From CALKZN01 sp964633815 (GTDB taxonomy: Bacteria > Pseudomonadota > Gammaproteobacteria > Arenicellales > Arenicellaceae), in the NCBI GenBank assembly GCA_964633815.1, contig CAZWHW010000016.1, forward strand, positions 1 through 39,324: DNA of 39,324 nucleotides. Reading direction: 5' to 3'. Positions 17,231-26,616 of this stretch are shown piece by piece. Every line of letters starts with the position of its first letter. Positions within the stretch are counted from its first letter, which is position 1. Below the pieces are notes generated by a model. That model saw nothing but the letters and a program-made list of their open reading frames with translations. It did not search any database and was not told where the DNA came from. Position numbers and translations under genes: made by a program.

Positions 17231-17458
17231 ATGAAGCTAAATAACTCAAATTTTGATCAAACCAGCTTTTCGCATAAACGTGCGATCATGACTTTATTAT
17301 GGCTTAGGTCAAAACAATATGTACCTGACACATTGAAAGTGAGTTTTCGGGATACTTTATTTGTTTATTTGGGTCATTATCATTCGCAAGCTATTCCTAA
17401 AGCGAAATCCCTTGCACAACGTATAGCAATAAAGTTACAAGGGAAAAACAAGGATTAA
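17231..17458 (+). CDS. Small hypothetical protein (75 aa) in the glycan cassette
   Basis: A basic 75-residue protein I do not recognise. It has a mixed hydrophobic middle (IMTLLWLRSKQYV, DTLFVYLGHYH) and a Lys-rich C-terminus; it could lie on the membrane surface but has no clear transmembrane helix. It starts 18 bases after the HAD gene and ends two bases before the GT-C-like gene, and the ribosome-binding site of that gene (AAGGA) lies in its last codons. This tight packing supports a real, translated gene. Confidence 0.6.
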   Translation: MKLNNSNFDQTSFSHKRAIMTLLWLRSKQYVPDTLKVSFRDTLFVYLGHYHSQAIPKAKSLAQRIAIKLQGKNKD

Positions 17459-17460
17459 GC

Positions 17461-18867
17461 ATGAATCGAACTATAGTCACTGGGCTAGCTTTTTTTCTGG
17501 CTTTTTTCGCTTATTTTTCGTTCACTGCTTATCATTTACCTGAAACTGCAGGGCCTGATTTTAGGTTTAGCCGTGCAGCTGCTGATTTTTATCATGCAGA
17601 AAACCGCATGGCCATTTACCCAGAAGATGCGGAAAAGATGACATTCTCACGTTATGGGAATTCACGTTTGCTCAGGCCGCCATTAGCGTATTTTTTGGCA
17701 GCACAAATGGCAAAATTACCAATTTTGAAAAATATAGACAGGTTTTATGCTTATCGAATAGCTATTGCGATGCTAGCTGGTTTGACAGTGATGTTTATAT
17801 TTTTGGCATTGAAGGTGTATTTTAATAGCTATTGGTTCGCAGGATTTGGCGCCTTAAGTTTAGCCTTGATGCCACAGTTTGGTTTTTATGCATCGTATTT
17901 CAGTGACGATATGATTGCATTTCTAAGCTCATCCATTTTGGCTTATTCAATGGTGCTGATTTTTAAATACGGTATAACTTTGCGGCGACAATTATTTTTC
18001 ACATTTGCAGCTGGACTTTGTATCGTGAGTAAGCAAACTGCGTGGGTCTTTTTAATGCCTGCGATCGTGTTTTATTTTGTCTTTATGCTTGACTATTCGC
18101 TTGAATATTTCAAAAGCCGAAGTTTCTTTCAACCATTTGTTTTAATGGGGTTAGTGTTCATTGTTAGCGGGGGCTGGTGGCTGATATTTAATGTCTATCA
18201 CTACGGTTTAAGTAATTTTAGATTGTCAAATATCGCACTTGAATTGATGAATAATCATGCGACTATTTCGATAGAAAATTTAGGTTATGGTGCGTATGGC
18301 TATGGGATTAAGCAATTGCTGTTGGTTAATTTCCACAACTTCATTGGCGGCTCATATATAGCATTCGTAGGCAATTTGGATTGGCTGCGTTTGCAGGTAG
18401 GGTCTTTGCAATACGGTTTTTATCTGTGGGTAGTAGTTGGAATTGTATTAAATAGCTTTATTTTACTGTATCAAATGATTGAATTTGTTGTTGCGCGTAT
18501 AAAACGTGAAACATTTGAGCAATTTCCTCGTGTTTTCATATTTGAATTGATTCTGTATTGTGCCATTGCTTTGCAAGTTTATTTTTATGTAGATCACAAT
18601 ATTTCAAGAGATATTCAAATTCAGGGAAAATACCTAATGACAACGTTTATCCCAATGTTGATTTTGGGTTTATCATTTTATGGCAAAGTAATAGATTATT
18701 TAGTTGAACGTTTTCAGCAGTTTAAGTTACCTCAAGCTACAAAAATCTCCATCGTTTGTGTTTTGATGGTGGCACCGATTCTAGTTCATTTGAATGCACT
18801 GGTTGATCATGTGATACCTTTTTATTGGCCGCAAGTAAATATTCCAACACCGCTTAGCTGGTTATAA
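17461..18867 (+). CDS. GT-C-like multi-membrane glycosyltransferase
   Basis: A 468-residue polytopic protein with about ten or eleven hydrophobic segments. The first periplasmic loop after helix 1 has acidic residues (AGPDFRFSRAAADFY), then SRYGNSRLLRPPLAYFL. A PPLAY/F motif after the first loop is a recurring feature of GT-C enzymes that use polyprenyl-phosphate sugars. The specific family (DUF2142-like or PMT_2-like) is not certain. As the last gene of the cassette it would transfer a sugar on the periplasmic side. It could also be a glycan transport or polymerisation protein. Confidence 0.65.
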   Translation: MNRTIVTGLAFFLAFFAYFSFTAYHLPETAGPDFRFSRAAADFYHAENRMAIYPEDAEKMTFSRYGNSRLLRPPLAYFLAAQMAKLPILKNIDRFYAYRIAIAMLAGLTVMFIFLALKVYFNSYWFAGFGALSLALMPQFGFYASYFSDDMIAFLSSSILAYSMVLIFKYGITLRRQLFFTFAAGLCIVSKQTAWVFLMPAIVFYFVFMLDYSLEYFKSRSFFQPFVLMGLVFIVSGGWWLIFNVYHYGLSNFRLSNIALELMNNHATISIENLGYGAYGYGIKQLLLVNFHNFIGGSYIAFVGNLDWLRLQVGSLQYGFYLWVVVGIVLNSFILLYQMIEFVVARIKRETFEQFPRVFIFELILYCAIALQVYFYVDHNISRDIQIQGKYLMTTFIPMLILGLSFYGKVIDYLVERFQQFKLPQATKISIVCVLMVAPILVHLNALVDHVIPFYWPQVNIPTPLSWL

Positions 18868-18876
18868 ATTTTTTCT

Positions 18877-19053
18877 ATGGATGTTGTGCCTTCGCCTTGC
18901 CAGAGGTTTTGTGAACTCAAAAATGATGTCTGCCAAGGCTGCGGTCGAACTTCGGAAGAAATAAGCCGTTGGCGTGAAATGGATGACGAAGAGAAAAGGT
19001 TGGTTTGGCAACGATTAGGCACAGAACCTGATACGTTGCCAAAAGATAAATAA
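18877..19053 (+). CDS. DUF1289 small cysteine-rich protein (58 aa)
   Basis: A short gene that is easy to miss. The 58-residue product begins MDVVPSPCQRFCEL and contains the four-cysteine pattern of DUF1289: SPCQRFC (Cys8, Cys12) and CQGCGRTSEEISRW (Cys19, Cys22), then MDDEEKRLVWQRLG. The cysteines probably bind a metal. The family has no agreed function. It starts 9 bases after the glycosyltransferase stop and converges with ybiT, the two stop codons being only six bases apart. Confidence 0.9.
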   Translation: MDVVPSPCQRFCELKNDVCQGCGRTSEEISRWREMDDEEKRLVWQRLGTEPDTLPKDK

Positions 19054-19059
19054 CTCTTA

Positions 19060-20646
19060 CTAAGTTACTCTTTTAGCTAAAAATTCTTCGTAAGTACCAA
19101 CAAAGTCATTAACTTTTTGATCACTGATTTCAAAAATCCTCGTTGCTAAACTACTGACAAATTGTCTGTCATGGCTGACAAAAATAAGTGTTCCTTCATA
19201 ATTTTCCAGAGCAAGATTCAATGATTCTATAGACTCCATGTCCAAATGATTGGTTGGTTCGTCCATAATAATGATATTCGGTTGTTGTAGCATTATTTTG
19301 CCAAATAGCATGCGACCTTTTTCACCACCTGACAATACGGTGACTGATTTTTTAATAGCATCTTTCGAAAAAAGCATTTGTCCTAACACTGCGCGGATAT
19401 TTTGCTCGTCTTGTTTATCGCTTTTCCATTGCGTCATCCAATCAAATAGACTCAAATCCTGTTCAAATTGGTCTTCATGGTCTTGCGCATAATAACCAAT
19501 TTGATGGTTTTCCGACCATTTTAGTTTTCCAGAATCAGCTGAAATTTCATCCATTAAAATACGCGTTAACGTTGTTTTACCTACACCGTTTTGACCAATA
19601 ATAGCGATCCGTTCACCAACTTCGATATTAGCGGTGAAATTAGTGAATAAAGTTTCATCAAAGCTTTTATCAAGTTCTTTGATCTCTAAAGCAAGTCGAA
19701 ACAATTTCTGATCTTGATTGAAACGAATAAATGGATTTACGCGACTTGATGGTTTGATTTCATCAAGTTTAATTTTTTCCATTTGCTTCGCTCGTGAAGT
19801 TGCTTGTTTAGCTTTTGAAGCATTGGCAGAAAAGCGGCTAACAAATTCTTGTAATTCAGCAATTTGCGCTTTCTTTTTTGCGTTTTCATTTTGCATGCGT
19901 TCCCTAGCTTGCGTGGCAGCTGTCATATATTCATCATAGTTGCCTGGGAATAAAGCAATTTCACCATAATCCAAGTCAGCCATATGTGTACAAACTGTGT
20001 TTAGGAAGTGCCTGTCATGTGAGATGATCACCATAGTGCTTTTACGTTCGACCAACGTTTTTTCCAACCAGCGAATAGTGTCGATATCCAAGTTGTTAGT
20101 CGGTTCATCGAGTAATAATATATCAGGATCTGCAAATAGAGCTTGGGCAAGTAAAACTCGAAGCTTCCAGCCTGGAGCAATTTCACTCATTAAACCATGA
20201 TGTTGCTCGATAGGGATCCCAACCGCCATTAATAACTCACCAGCACGGCTGTCAGCTGTATACCCATCCATTTCAGCAAATTGCATTTCCAGATCACCAA
20301 CCAAATTGCCTTCTTCTTCAGTCATTTCTTCTAATGAGTAAATTCGATCACGTTCAACTTTGACTTCATACAATTCTTTGTAACCCATCAATACAGTGTC
20401 TAAAACACTGTATTCTTCATAACCAAATTGATTTTGATCAAGCTTGGCAATTCGATCATTCGGTGCAACGTTGATATTGCCTGAGGTTGGTTCCAATGAG
20501 CCATCCAGAATTTTCATAAAAGTTGATTTGCCGCTGCCATTTGCGCCTATTAAGCCATAACGATTGCCATTGCCAAATGTGATAGAAATATTTTCAAACA
20601 GCGGCTTTTCGCTGAATTGCATAGTGATATTTGCAGTTGTGATCAT
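19060..20646 (-). CDS. ybiT: ABC-F family ATPase, YbiT type
   Basis: A 528-residue soluble protein with two ABC ATPase domains and no membrane part. The first Walker A is GANGSGKST (34-42), followed by the Walker B LLLDEPTNNLD; the second is GQNGVGKTT with signature LSGGEKGR and Walker B IIIMDEPTNHLD. The N-terminal domain signature APGWKLRV is the YbiT variant. The linker (ARERMQNENAKKKAQIAELQEFVSRF) between domains is highly like E. coli YbiT. ABC-F proteins bind the ribosomal E site and modulate elongation; the YbiT role is thought to involve rescue of stalled ribosomes. It is a lone gene on the minus strand. Confidence 0.95.
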   Translation of the reverse strand: MITTANITMQFSEKPLFENISITFGNGNRYGLIGANGSGKSTFMKILDGSLEPTSGNINVAPNDRIAKLDQNQFGYEEYSVLDTVLMGYKELYEVKVERDRIYSLEEMTEEEGNLVGDLEMQFAEMDGYTADSRAGELLMAVGIPIEQHHGLMSEIAPGWKLRVLLAQALFADPDILLLDEPTNNLDIDTIRWLEKTLVERKSTMVIISHDRHFLNTVCTHMADLDYGEIALFPGNYDEYMTAATQARERMQNENAKKKAQIAELQEFVSRFSANASKAKQATSRAKQMEKIKLDEIKPSSRVNPFIRFNQDQKLFRLALEIKELDKSFDETLFTNFTANIEVGERIAIIGQNGVGKTTLTRILMDEISADSGKLKWSENHQIGYYAQDHEDQFEQDLSLFDWMTQWKSDKQDEQNIRAVLGQMLFSKDAIKKSVTVLSGGEKGRMLFGKIMLQQPNIIIMDEPTNHLDMESIESLNLALENYEGTLIFVSHDRQFVSSLATRIFEISDQKVNDFVGTYEEFLAKRVT

Positions 20647-21001
20647 GCGGAGTACTTCTCAAAAAAGGTGTCAATTAATTCGCGTATTCTAGCGGAAACT
20701 GTTTATAAATTGATATTGTTTTCTAATAACTAGAGCCTTGAGTATTGGTTTGTTTTTCATCGGCATCACTAGTGTTGTAAATAGGCCGTCAAAAGCTTGC
20801 TTTGACGATTTTGTTGGTTAAAGAAGAAAAATATGTAATAGTAAATAAGGTATAATTCTGGATGGTAACTATCGTAAGAAATCAACGATAATTTTGTAGA
20901 TATACGATAGAAAATAATAAACTACTAACCAATTGATTTAAATAAAGAAAATTCATATTAGTTAACGCGTTAGTAATTTATGCTCCGAAGGAATACTCAT
21001 A
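20647..21001. other. Intergenic region between ybiT and the GGDEF-EAL gene
   Basis: This 355-base AT-rich stretch has no convincing gene. It holds a hairpin CGTCAAA...TTTGACG (about 20789-20809), a TATAAT at 20851-20856 with no good -35, and an eight-base inverted repeat CTATCGTA (20869-20876) / TACGATAG (20903-20910) with another CGATA copy between. These could be control elements for the downstream gene. An AAGGA ribosome-binding site precedes its ATG. Confidence 0.5.
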
Positions 21002-23263
21002 ATGAATAAAACAATAGTTTATTCAGACAACATTGAACTCGACGAAGCCTATATCAATATAGCTAAGGATGAGCGTATTTTTAAGGGATCATTGAAGGAT
21101 AGTGCACCTATCATAATTCGTAAATGTGCGGAGGTTCTCAATTCAAATCGAGTGAGTATCTGGCTGTTATCTAAAGATAGAACTGAATTAGTTTGTTTTT
21201 CTCATTATTCTTATGCTGAAGATAAGTTTGAGGAAATTTCAGTTACTTTGACTCAACATGATCTTCCTGAATATTTTAATGCTTTAAATAATTCTAGAGT
21301 TATTGATGCTCAATATCCTGAGGTTGATTTACGCACAAAAGAGCTAACAGATTCTTATTTAATTCCCTTAAAAATAAAATCTTTGCTTAATGCCACAATA
21401 CGGAATAATGGTAATCTACAAGGAGTTTTTTGTTGTGAAATTCAAGGGGAGCCTCGAAGTTGGACTAGTGATGAAAAAATATTTATTACTTCAATCGCGG
21501 ATTTGGTATCACAGCGTTTACTTCTTGGAAAACTTAAAAAAAGTCAAGCTTATCTTCTTTCTCTTTATGAAGTGAGTCCACTTGGAATAATGTTTTTGGA
21601 TGGAAGAGATAATGTCTTTATAGATGGTAACCCTGCGATGTTTAAAATGTTTGGAGTAAAAAAAGAAGAAATTTTAGGGAAATCACCTCTTGATTTTTCT
21701 CCTGAATGCCAACCTTGTGGCGAACTTTCTTCTTCTATAGTTTTTAAACACGTTGCAGCTTGTATAAAAGGGGATACTCCGACCTTTGAATGGGTTCATA
21801 AACGCCTTGATGGAAGTGAATTTGATGCTGAGATATCACTGGGTGCTTTAGAAACTTCGAGTTCTTCAAATTTATTGTTTGCAGTTGTTAGTGATATCTC
21901 GCGCAGGAAAGAAGCTGAACGAGATTTAGAATATCGTGCTAGTCGTGATTCATTAACAGGGTTATTAAATAGAGAAAGTTTATATGAGTATTTAGACCAA
22001 TTAATTAGTTATGATCAGCGAGTTAGATATGATCAGCGAGAGGAAAGGAATTCAAAAATCGCTATATTGCTATTAGATCTAAATCATTTTAAAGATATTA
22101 ATGACACGTTTGGCCATATTGCTGGTGATGAAGCGCTTAAATCAATTGCGAAAATGCTAAAACAATATATTGATAGCATTAATGGCAGCTTATTCAGGTT
22201 AGGGGGTGATGAATTTATCGTTGTCGCAGAAAAAGAAAAATGCTCAAAACCGTTAAGTAAACTTCCTGAATTGATTAAAAATATTTTAAACGAAACAATT
22301 TATGTTAATGGTTTGGATGTGAAAATAGGCGCTAGCATTGGCGCTTCATTATATCCAAATAATGGTGTAGACAGTCACGAACTTTTGCGTTGTGCAGATG
22401 TTGCAATGTACTTCGCAAAAACTAATGTATCACAAGTATATTGGTATGAAGTCAAAGATGATATTAATAGCCAGCAACGTTTAGTGTTGAAAACAGAATT
22501 TGATAAAGCAATCGAAAATGAACAGCTCAGATTACATTTTCAACCAAAGATAGATATTCAAACACAAGAAATCGTTGGTTTTGAAGCGCTATTAAGGTGG
22601 CAGCATCCTGAACTTGGGTTCATGCTTCCTGAACATTTTTTACCTTCAATTGAAATGACGGAAATGATCCATCATTTGACGGATTGGGTATTGAAAAATG
22701 CTATAGATAGTTTAATTCATTTAGGTGAAAATGGTTATTCATTGCCTATTGCGATCAATGTTTCTGCTAGAAATATACTGAATATGAACTTTATTGATGG
22801 AGTTCAAGAAAGGCTACTCAAAAGTAAAATTGAACCTTCTTTGCTGGAAATAGAAATAACTGAAACTGCGTTAATCACAAACCTACAACAAGCATCTCAG
22901 AGTTTAAGCAAATTGGATGCTTTTGGAATTTCTATTGCACTCGATGACTTTGGCACAGGATATTCATCATTGTGTAATATCACGAATTTATCTTTAAAAA
23001 CCATAAAAATTGATCCTAGTTTTATTCAAGGGATGAACAAATCAAAATCAGATTTTGTTGTCGTGAGTTCGATAATAAACCTCGCTAGAAGTTTGTCCTT
23101 AAACGTTGTTGCTGAAGGTGTTGAAGATCAGCAAACCTTTGATGCCCTTAAAAAATTGCATTGCAACCAAATGCAAGGCTTTTTTATTGCAGAAGCAATG
23201 GAAATGACAGGATTAAAAAGTTGGCTTAAAAAGAATGAGTTGATTAAGACAATACATTCTTAA
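21002..23263 (+). CDS. GAF-PAS-GGDEF-EAL cyclic-di-GMP signalling protein
   Basis: A 753-residue cytosolic protein with no membrane segment. A GAF domain (about 20-175), a PAS domain (about 183-305), a diguanylate cyclase domain with intact GGDEF (401-405) and metal-binding Asp in LLLDLNHFKDIND (358), and a phosphodiesterase domain with intact EAL (528-530), NVSAR, DDFGTGYSS and AEGVED motifs. Both activities look possible. The inhibitory RxxD I-site is absent (SING at that place). A 15-base duplication gives a repeated YDQR (337-346) near the start of the GGDEF domain. It is a single gene, and the signal sensed is unknown. Confidence 0.93.
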   Translation: MNKTIVYSDNIELDEAYINIAKDERIFKGSLKDSAPIIIRKCAEVLNSNRVSIWLLSKDRTELVCFSHYSYAEDKFEEISVTLTQHDLPEYFNALNNSRVIDAQYPEVDLRTKELTDSYLIPLKIKSLLNATIRNNGNLQGVFCCEIQGEPRSWTSDEKIFITSIADLVSQRLLLGKLKKSQAYLLSLYEVSPLGIMFLDGRDNVFIDGNPAMFKMFGVKKEEILGKSPLDFSPECQPCGELSSSIVFKHVAACIKGDTPTFEWVHKRLDGSEFDAEISLGALETSSSSNLLFAVVSDISRRKEAERDLEYRASRDSLTGLLNRESLYEYLDQLISYDQRVRYDQREERNSKIAILLLDLNHFKDINDTFGHIAGDEALKSIAKMLKQYIDSINGSLFRLGGDEFIVVAEKEKCSKPLSKLPELIKNILNETIYVNGLDVKIGASIGASLYPNNGVDSHELLRCADVAMYFAKTNVSQVYWYEVKDDINSQQRLVLKTEFDKAIENEQLRLHFQPKIDIQTQEIVGFEALLRWQHPELGFMLPEHFLPSIEMTEMIHHLTDWVLKNAIDSLIHLGENGYSLPIAINVSARNILNMNFIDGVQERLLKSKIEPSLLEIEITETALITNLQQASQSLSKLDAFGISIALDDFGTGYSSLCNITNLSLKTIKIDPSFIQGMNKSKSDFVVVSSIINLARSLSLNVVAEGVEDQQTFDALKKLHCNQMQGFFIAEAMEMTGLKSWLKKNELIKTIHS

Positions 23264-23305
23264 TTAATAGGGGAAATCCAGCTTGATGGCTGTTGAGTCG
23301 CTGTA

Positions 23306-23390
23306 TGGTACCGAGGGTCGGAATCGAACCGACACTCCCGAAGGAACCGGATTTTGAATCCGGCGCGTCTACCAGTTCCGCCACCCCGGC
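23306..23390 (-). tRNA. tRNA-Leu (CAA)
   Basis: A class II tRNA on the minus strand. The 5' end is GCCGGGG at 23390 and it pairs with CCTCGGT near 23310-23316 with two G-U pairs. The anticodon stem CCGGA/TCCGG closes loop TTCAAAA with anticodon CAA at 23354-23356. The long variable arm and the encoded CCA (23306-23308) are present. Confidence 0.97.
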
Positions 23391-23509
23391 ACACAGCGTG
23401 GGCGAGATTATATAGCCATCTTAATTATTTTCAAGACGTTTAATAGTTTAAAATTGTATTATTACGTTTGATTGAATCTGTCCACTATATTTAATTTTAA
23501 GAGGTTTTA

Positions 23510-23992
23510 ATGACTATGTTATACAACATGATTAAGAAGTCGAAATTGATTATATTTATAACAATATTGGGCTGTTTTTCTATACTGCAGGCTCAAGAAC
23601 CTGTGAGCGTCGGGCGTTTTCATAATGGGGTGATTGGCAAGCATGATACAGTCAATTATCATCAGTTAAACCGTGCAGAAAAGGGTAAGGCTGGCTTTGT
23701 TTATCAATGGAAGGGAGCTGATTGGTTTTTCACTAACGAACAACATCGTGATTTATTTGCGGCTAATCCTGAAAAATATGCTCCTGCGTATAACGGCTTT
23801 TGCTCAAACGCTTTGTCTATAGGTAAGGGGTTGGTTCGAACAAATGGTAAGGTATGGCATATTTGGAATGGCAAATTACACACCTTTTTTGCTAAAGATG
23901 GGCGAGAACGTTGGTTGGAAAATGATTATTCTGAAATGGTTGCAGCTGCCGATAAAGCTTGGCTAGAAGAGTTAAGTAAACAGATAAAATAG
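23510..23992 (+). CDS. Secreted YHS-domain protein
   Basis: A 160-residue protein with an N-terminal signal peptide (cleavage near LQA/QEP, residue 28). A YHS domain follows: HDTVNYHQLNRAEKGKAGF, WKGADWFFTNEQHRDLF and NPEKYAPAYNGFCSNALS. YHS domains occur in metal-handling proteins, and this region includes a conserved Cys (FCS) and aromatic residues. The C-terminal part (KVWHIWNGKLHTFFAKDGRERW) is also typical of this exported group. Its molecular role is not known. An AGAGG ribosome-binding site supports the ATG at 23510. Confidence 0.87.
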   Translation: MTMLYNMIKKSKLIIFITILGCFSILQAQEPVSVGRFHNGVIGKHDTVNYHQLNRAEKGKAGFVYQWKGADWFFTNEQHRDLFAANPEKYAPAYNGFCSNALSIGKGLVRTNGKVWHIWNGKLHTFFAKDGRERWLENDYSEMVAAADKAWLEELSKQIK

Positions 23993-24067
23993 TTTGGCTC
24001 TATTAATTCATTTGTAGCACTTTAAACGCGCAAAAGTTACAATCCTGATTTATTTTTCAGGACTCTA

Positions 24068-25135
24068 GTGAGGGCTGTTTTGCAACTTTCTGATTATCAT
24101 TTTGAGCTGCCAAATGAGCTTATTGCGCAATACCCTATTAAGGAACGAACTCAAAGTCGACTATTGTACTTAGGTGCCAATGGTGATGTTCGAGATAAGC
24201 AATTTATCGATTGTATTGAACATTTGTCTGATGGCGATGTGCTGGTGCTCAATAACACACAAGTTATTCCAGCACGTTTATTTGGACAAAAAGAAACTGG
24301 CGGTAAAGTAGAAATTTTACTGGAAAGGGTTTTATCTGATGGACGTTTACTTACACAAATGCGAGCGAGTAAAGCTGCAAAAGTGGGCGGCAAAGTTATT
24401 GTTCATGGTGCAGAAAATGCTGTTTTAGAAGTCATTGCTCGTCAAGATAATTTTTTCGAATTAGTTGTTCACGGCGTTGAAGATATTTATACGTGGTTAG
24501 ATGAAGTTGGCAGCTTGCCTTTGCCGCCATATATTACCCGTTCAAATGAACATGAAGATATCAAGCGTTATCAAACAGTATTTGCTGAGGAAAAGGGTGC
24601 TGTTGCTGCCCCGACCGCAGGTTTACACTTTGATGAGGCATTATTGGAAGCAATCAGACAAAAAGGTGTGAAAATATGTGAGATTACTTTGCATGTTGGC
24701 GCGGGAACGTATCAGCCGGTTAGGGTTGATAACATCAAAGAACATCAAATGCATTTTGAACGTTTGCACGTTGGGCAGTTGGTTTGCGATGCAATTAATC
24801 ATGCTAAAGCAAATGATAATAAAATAATTGCAGTAGGAACAACGGTTGTTAGATCATTGGAAACAGCTGCATTGCATTCAACTGACGCAAAAAAAGTGAT
24901 CACCCCATTTTCTGGTGAGACAGATATTTTTATCTATCCAGGATTTGAATTTAAAGTGATTGATAATTTAATTACTAATTTCCATTTGTCCGAATCAACT
25001 TTGTTGATGTTAGTGTCTGCTTTTTCTAGTCGTGAAAAGATACTTAACGCCTATTCTCATGCGATTCAAAATAAATATCGTTTTTTTAGCTATGGTGACG
25101 CAATGCTTATAGATAAAACATGTTCTAATACGTAA
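24068..25135 (+). CDS. queA: tRNA preQ1(34) S-adenosylmethionine ribosyltransferase-isomerase
   Basis: Transfers the ribosyl part of SAM to preQ1 in tRNA and rearranges it to epoxyqueuosine, the step before queuosine. The 355-residue protein has conserved LSDYHFELPNELIAQYP, GDVLVLNNTQVIPARL, FAEEKGAVAAPTAGLHFDEALL, HVGAGTYQPVR and the closing LSESTLLMLVSAF and RFFSYGDAMLI. The start is GTG 24068; a TTG at 24080 is nearly as good. Together with tgt it gives the queuosine pathway, though it is separated from tgt here by three unrelated genes. Confidence 0.97.
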   Translation: MRAVLQLSDYHFELPNELIAQYPIKERTQSRLLYLGANGDVRDKQFIDCIEHLSDGDVLVLNNTQVIPARLFGQKETGGKVEILLERVLSDGRLLTQMRASKAAKVGGKVIVHGAENAVLEVIARQDNFFELVVHGVEDIYTWLDEVGSLPLPPYITRSNEHEDIKRYQTVFAEEKGAVAAPTAGLHFDEALLEAIRQKGVKICEITLHVGAGTYQPVRVDNIKEHQMHFERLHVGQLVCDAINHAKANDNKIIAVGTTVVRSLETAALHSTDAKKVITPFSGETDIFIYPGFEFKVIDNLITNFHLSESTLLMLVSAFSSREKILNAYSHAIQNKYRFFSYGDAMLIDKTCSNT

Positions 25136-25194
25136 TGCTCTTAAATCTAATAAAATTAATAATAATATTTTTAATAAAATAGAAATAAATAATC

Positions 25195-26592
25195 ATGACA
25201 ACAACGACTCTAATTATTTTAATCGTCACTGTTGGCATTCTTGTCGCCAGCCTTGTTATCACGCCAAGAACTCAAACAGTGGAAGGGTTTTATAAAGGGT
25301 TTTCTAAAGCTGGTGCTGCTCCAAAACTTTGGACATTAGTGCTTTCTCAAGTCACTACATGGATTTTTGCCAGGTCTTTAATGACTGCAGCTATATTAGG
25401 CTTCTATTATGGCATAGCTGGCGCATTTGCCTATGCTGCTTATTATTTGTCATTCATTACTGGCGGTGCAATTATTCAACATTTGCGCTTTAAACATGGT
25501 TATGACAATGTGCAAAGTTTTTTGACTGCGCAATACGGTTCTGCCGGATCGTGGATGTATAACTTTGTTATCATTTTGCGATTATTGAGTGAAGTCTTTG
25601 CTAATTTAATTGTAGTTGGAGAAATATTTGGCCTTAAAGGGTCGCAAGAATATTTCTTAGCCATGTTAGCTATTGGCATAGTCACTGTGACATATTCATC
25701 TATGGGCGGATTGAGAGCTTCGCTGCGAACCGACGTGTTGCAATCTGTCATTGTTTTGGCTTTGGTTGTTTTCTTGTTCTTTGCCATGTTGAGCCATGAT
25801 TTATTTAATTTTTCTGCAATTGTAAATTCAACGACTGATATTGCCTCTCCAGGTTGGGTGCTATTGCTAGTTGCTGCATTACAATTATGGAGCTATCCAC
25901 TACATGATCCAGTAATGATGGATCGAGGTTTTTTAGCAGATAAAGAAACGACTCGAAAATCGTTTTTGCATGCTGCTTGGATTTCAATTGTCTGTATTTT
26001 GATGTTTGCATTGTTGGGTGTGTTTGCTGGTTTAAATAAAGCGGATGGACAAGGCATGATTGAAGTCTTGACCAATTTGTTTGGTGAGCCGATTATGATT
26101 GTTTTTAGTATAGCTTTGGTTGTTTCAGCCTTGTCGACACTTGATTCAACATTCTCAAGTGCGTCTAAATTGGTGGTTAAAGATATGGAGCTGTTGCCTG
26201 AAACAGTTAATTCTGGCCGTATTGTCATGGTTGCTTTCTTGATCTTAGGCGGTGCTTTTTTAGTGTGGAATAATAAAGATTTATATGCTGCCGTTGCGGT
26301 TAGTGGTACATTGTCAATGTTCCTATTGCCTGTGATTGTGTTTTCTATTTGGGGTAATCGACAAATTGTTTTGTGGCCTTTGGTTATCACTTTTGGGGTG
26401 ACCGTATTTGGAGCAGTGACCTATGTCACTGAAACATCTGCGTATAAAAACCTGCATTGGATGACAGATGTATTTGGTTATGAACATAAATATTCTAAAT
26501 TATTGATTATTTGTATAGCAATTGCAGTAGTTGGTTTTGTGACTTTTGCACTAGGTTCAAAAGGACGTATACAGAATCAAATAACTGAATAA
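25195..26592 (+). CDS. Sodium/solute symporter family transporter
   Basis: A 465-residue, 12- to 13-helix transporter of the SSS (SLC5-like) family. The conserved YSSMGGLRASLRTDVLQSVI (around 160-180) and AALSTLDSTFSS-like motif (VVSALSTLDSTFSSASKLVVKD) are present, so sodium-coupled import of a small organic solute is likely. The substrate is unknown; its closest style is the less-studied SSS proteins rather than proline or acetate carriers. No good ribosome-binding site. It is followed 24 bases later by a metallophosphoesterase-like gene, so the two may form a unit. Confidence 0.85.
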   Translation: MTTTTLIILIVTVGILVASLVITPRTQTVEGFYKGFSKAGAAPKLWTLVLSQVTTWIFARSLMTAAILGFYYGIAGAFAYAAYYLSFITGGAIIQHLRFKHGYDNVQSFLTAQYGSAGSWMYNFVIILRLLSEVFANLIVVGEIFGLKGSQEYFLAMLAIGIVTVTYSSMGGLRASLRTDVLQSVIVLALVVFLFFAMLSHDLFNFSAIVNSTTDIASPGWVLLLVAALQLWSYPLHDPVMMDRGFLADKETTRKSFLHAAWISIVCILMFALLGVFAGLNKADGQGMIEVLTNLFGEPIMIVFSIALVVSALSTLDSTFSSASKLVVKDMELLPETVNSGRIVMVAFLILGGAFLVWNNKDLYAAVAVSGTLSMFLLPVIVFSIWGNRQIVLWPLVITFGVTVFGAVTYVTETSAYKNLHWMTDVFGYEHKYSKLLIICIAIAVVGFVTFALGSKGRIQNQITE

Positions 26593-26616
26593 TAACTGTG
26601 ATTTTTCTTTCCAGTC

